A DNA stretch of 64,000 nucleotides from contig NC_021237.1 of the NCBI RefSeq assembly GCF_000397205.1, forward strand, positions 5,625,501 to 5,689,500, read 5' to 3'. The notes under the pieces are model-generated. The model searched no databases, was not told where the DNA came from, and saw nothing but the letters and a program-made list of their open reading frames with translations. How positions within the stretch are numbered: position 1 is the first letter of the stretch; each line of letters starts with the position of its first letter. The translations under genes and the position numbers were made by a program. Positions 62,145 through 64,000 of the stretch are shown here, one piece after another. Source of the DNA: Pseudomonas protegens CHA0. GTDB taxonomy: Bacteria; Pseudomonadota; Gammaproteobacteria; Pseudomonadales; Pseudomonadaceae.

Positions 62145-63329
62145 TCAGGCGCTTTGCCCCACGGCTGCCTCCGCCGGGGTGCGGGGAAAGGCCAGCGCCG
62201 CGGCAAACGTCAGCGCCGCGACCCCCGCCAGGACCAGGTACAGGCCACTCAGGCCCTGACGCGGTTCCACCAGAGCAATCAGCGGAATCGCCGTGGCACT
62301 GGCACCGAACGACAGGCAGTAACGCAAGGCGAAGATTCGCGACTGCCACTGGGGCGCAACGAAGTTGGCGACCATGGCATCGTTCACCGTGACCTGGCCG
62401 AACACCACGAACATGAAGGCCGCACCCAGGACGATCACACCCCAACCCTGGCTGTCGGCCATCGCCAGCAGCAACGGGGCCTGGAGCAGGGTCAAAATGA
62501 TGAACGGCCACTTCAGGCTGAAGCGGTGCAATACCCGGCCGATCAACAACTGCGCCACTGCGCCGAAGGCATAGGCCAGGCTGACCACCACCCCCAGGGT
62601 CTGCGGCGAGGTGAACAATTCATGCAGGCGTTCCTGGAACAGCTTCGGGTAAGTCATGGTGGTGGCGTTGAAGACCACCCCGCCAGTGGCTGTGGCCAGG
62701 GCCAGCACGCCGAACACCAGGAACATGGAGATCTGCTGCCCGCCCTTGCCCTTGAGCGGCACATGGGCGCGTGCGGGGGCAGGCTCGTCACGCACCTGCA
62801 AGGCAAAGCCGACACCCAGAAGGATGGCCACGCTCCCCGGCAGGATGAACGCCGAGCGCCAGCCGAACTGCGCCACCAGCAAGCCGGTAATCAAGGCCGA
62901 GAAGGCCACGCCGAGGTTGCCCCACATACCGTTGATGCCGATCTCGCGCCCGCGATTCTGCGCATAGGCCACCAGCATCGCGGTGCCCACCGGATGATAG
63001 ATAGCGGCGAATATTCCCATCAGGGTCAGCCCGATCACCAGCATGCTCGGGCTATTACTGAGCCCGGTGAGGATCGAAGCGCCACCGATGCCGAAAAAGA
63101 ACAGCAGCATCATCTGCCGCCGACTCCAGTGATCCCCCAGCCAACCGGCCGGTAGCGAACAGGCGCCAAAAGCGATGAAACCACCCAGGGACAGACCGAT
63201 CAGCCCGGCATAGTCCAGGCCAAAGGCCTGGGTCATGCCCAGCACGGCAGCGGGAAAGATCAGCATGAACATGTGATCGATGACATGGGCGGCGTTGACG
63301 TAGCGGATGACGTTTCGGGCTTGATTCAT
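62145..63329 (-). CDS. MFS transporter
   Basis: The ATG at 63329 (MNQARNVIRYVNAAHVIDHM) gives 394 residues with about 12 hydrophobic helices. Typical MFS elements are GDHWSRRQMMLLFF between helices 2 and 3 and the mid-protein hydrophilic loop (RDEPAPARAHVPLKGK). The N-terminus NAAHVIDHMFMLIFPAAV resembles the fosmidomycin/CynX-type branch. The divergent neighbour is an AraC-family regulator, which suggests local control as in NimR/NimT. Substrate unknown. Confidence 0.88.
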   Translation of the reverse strand: MNQARNVIRYVNAAHVIDHMFMLIFPAAVLGMTQAFGLDYAGLIGLSLGGFIAFGACSLPAGWLGDHWSRRQMMLLFFFGIGGASILTGLSNSPSMLVIGLTLMGIFAAIYHPVGTAMLVAYAQNRGREIGINGMWGNLGVAFSALITGLLVAQFGWRSAFILPGSVAILLGVGFALQVRDEPAPARAHVPLKGKGGQQISMFLVFGVLALATATGGVVFNATTMTYPKLFQERLHELFTSPQTLGVVVSLAYAFGAVAQLLIGRVLHRFSLKWPFIILTLLQAPLLLAMADSQGWGVIVLGAAFMFVVFGQVTVNDAMVANFVAPQWQSRIFALRYCLSFGASATAIPLIALVEPRQGLSGLYLVLAGVAALTFAAALAFPRTPAEAAVGQSA

Positions 63330-63416
63330 GGCGACACACCGGGGGTTGGTTGTTGTGCCGCCTATGCTAATTTGGCAATCCACCGCATTTCTGACAACAA
63401 AGTCATTGGACCGGAC

Positions 63417-64000
63417 ATGTTAATCGACCACTTCCACCATGGGCCGGTCAGCGCCTATCCCCGGGACTACCCCGACGCCGGGCATCAACCATTGCACCGC
63501 CATCGCGAGGCGCAGTTTCTCTACGCCGCCTGCGGCACCATGCGCCTGGTCACCGCCCAGGGCGCCTGGGTGATCCCACCGAGCCGGGCGGTGTGGATCC
63601 CGCCACTGGTGGAGCATGAAATCTTCATGGTCGGCGAGGTGCGCATGCGCTCTCTGTTCATCGACCCGGAGCTGTCAGCGCCCGCATTGCGCCAATGCTG
63701 CGTCCTGGCGGTCACACCGCTGCTGCGGGAGTTGATCCTGCGTGCCGTGCAAGGTCCGGAACAAGCGGAAAACCCCTTGATCCAGCAATTGATGCTGGAA
63801 GAAATCGCCGCCCTGGAAAACCTTCCGCTGCACATTCCCATGCCCCAGGACCGGCGCTTGCAAGCCATCTGCCGGACCTTGATACAGACCCCGGATCACC
63901 CCCACACCCTGGAAGACTGGGCGCAGCAGGTCGGCGCCAGTTCACGAACCCTGGCGCGGCTGTTCCAGCAGCAGGTGCAGATGAATTTCAATGCCTGGCG
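63417..64000 (+). CDS. AraC-family regulator (5' part, cut by window end)
   Basis: The frame from the ATG at 63417 stays open to the window edge (194 codons). The N-terminal cupin sensor shows HRHREAQFLYAACGTMRLVT and WVIPPSRAVWIPPLVEHEI, the NimR-type pattern. The first helix-turn-helix is starting at the edge (HTLEDWAQQVGASSRTLARLF). It is divergent from the MFS gene with 87 bases between the two start codons, so it probably regulates that transporter. Confidence 0.88.
   Translation, partial: MLIDHFHHGPVSAYPRDYPDAGHQPLHRHREAQFLYAACGTMRLVTAQGAWVIPPSRAVWIPPLVEHEIFMVGEVRMRSLFIDPELSAPALRQCCVLAVTPLLRELILRAVQGPEQAENPLIQQLMLEEIAALENLPLHIPMPQDRRLQAICRTLIQTPDHPHTLEDWAQQVGASSRTLARLFQQQVQMNFNAW

Overview
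The window is a GC-rich, tightly packed stretch of chromosome from a fluorescent Pseudomonas (P. fluorescens / protegens / chlororaphis type). This rests on recognisable synteny: the complete division and cell wall cluster, rnpB, rsmI/lpoA/yraN/gmhA/dolP, sspAB, the cytochrome bc1 genes, and rplM-rpsI in the order known from P. aeruginosa. Pseudomonas-type REP sequences agree. I see no tRNA gene, CRISPR array, insertion sequence, prophage or plasmid marker; most of the region is core genome.

Layout. 1-12 kb: an Aer-like PAS chemoreceptor (partial), a small unknown gene, a four-gene operon coupling an RND pump (adaptor and permease, no outer-membrane factor) to its own two-component system, a REPIN, a small secreted unknown protein, an OprD-family porin and a Cache-GGDEF cyclase. 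12-30 kb (minus strand): the 16-gene dcw cluster mraZ to lpxC, with a sigma70-type promoter and three 10-bp-spaced MraZ boxes just downstream of its -10. 30-31.6 kb: rnpB and rsmI. 31.8-35.2 kb (plus): lpoA-yraN-gmhA-dolP. 35.3-40.2 kb (minus): sspB, sspA, petC-petB-petA, rpsI-rplM.

40.4-50.4 kb: aldo/keto reductase, acyl-CoA dehydrogenase, a GlxA-type regulator, zapE, trpS with an extra C-terminal module, an alpha/beta hydrolase, zapG/yhcB, an OmpA-like lipoprotein, an MBL hydrolase, ogt and two small membrane or lipoprotein genes. 50.5-53.6 kb: a two-component system whose sensor has a very acidic extracytoplasmic loop, then a LysR regulator.

53.6-64 kb is the least conventional part: a MalT-like LuxR regulator, DUF1329 and DUF1302 envelope proteins, an AlkK-like fatty acyl-CoA ligase, an MFS transporter and a divergent AraC regulator. 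Two unexplained cis elements lie here: a 13-bp direct repeat pair upstream of the DUF1302 gene and a 49-bp imperfect palindrome upstream of the ligase. This is my best candidate for an incompletely described system (uptake or activation of a hydrophobic acid). All start-site choices and functions come from reading the sequence and remembered families; no search was run.
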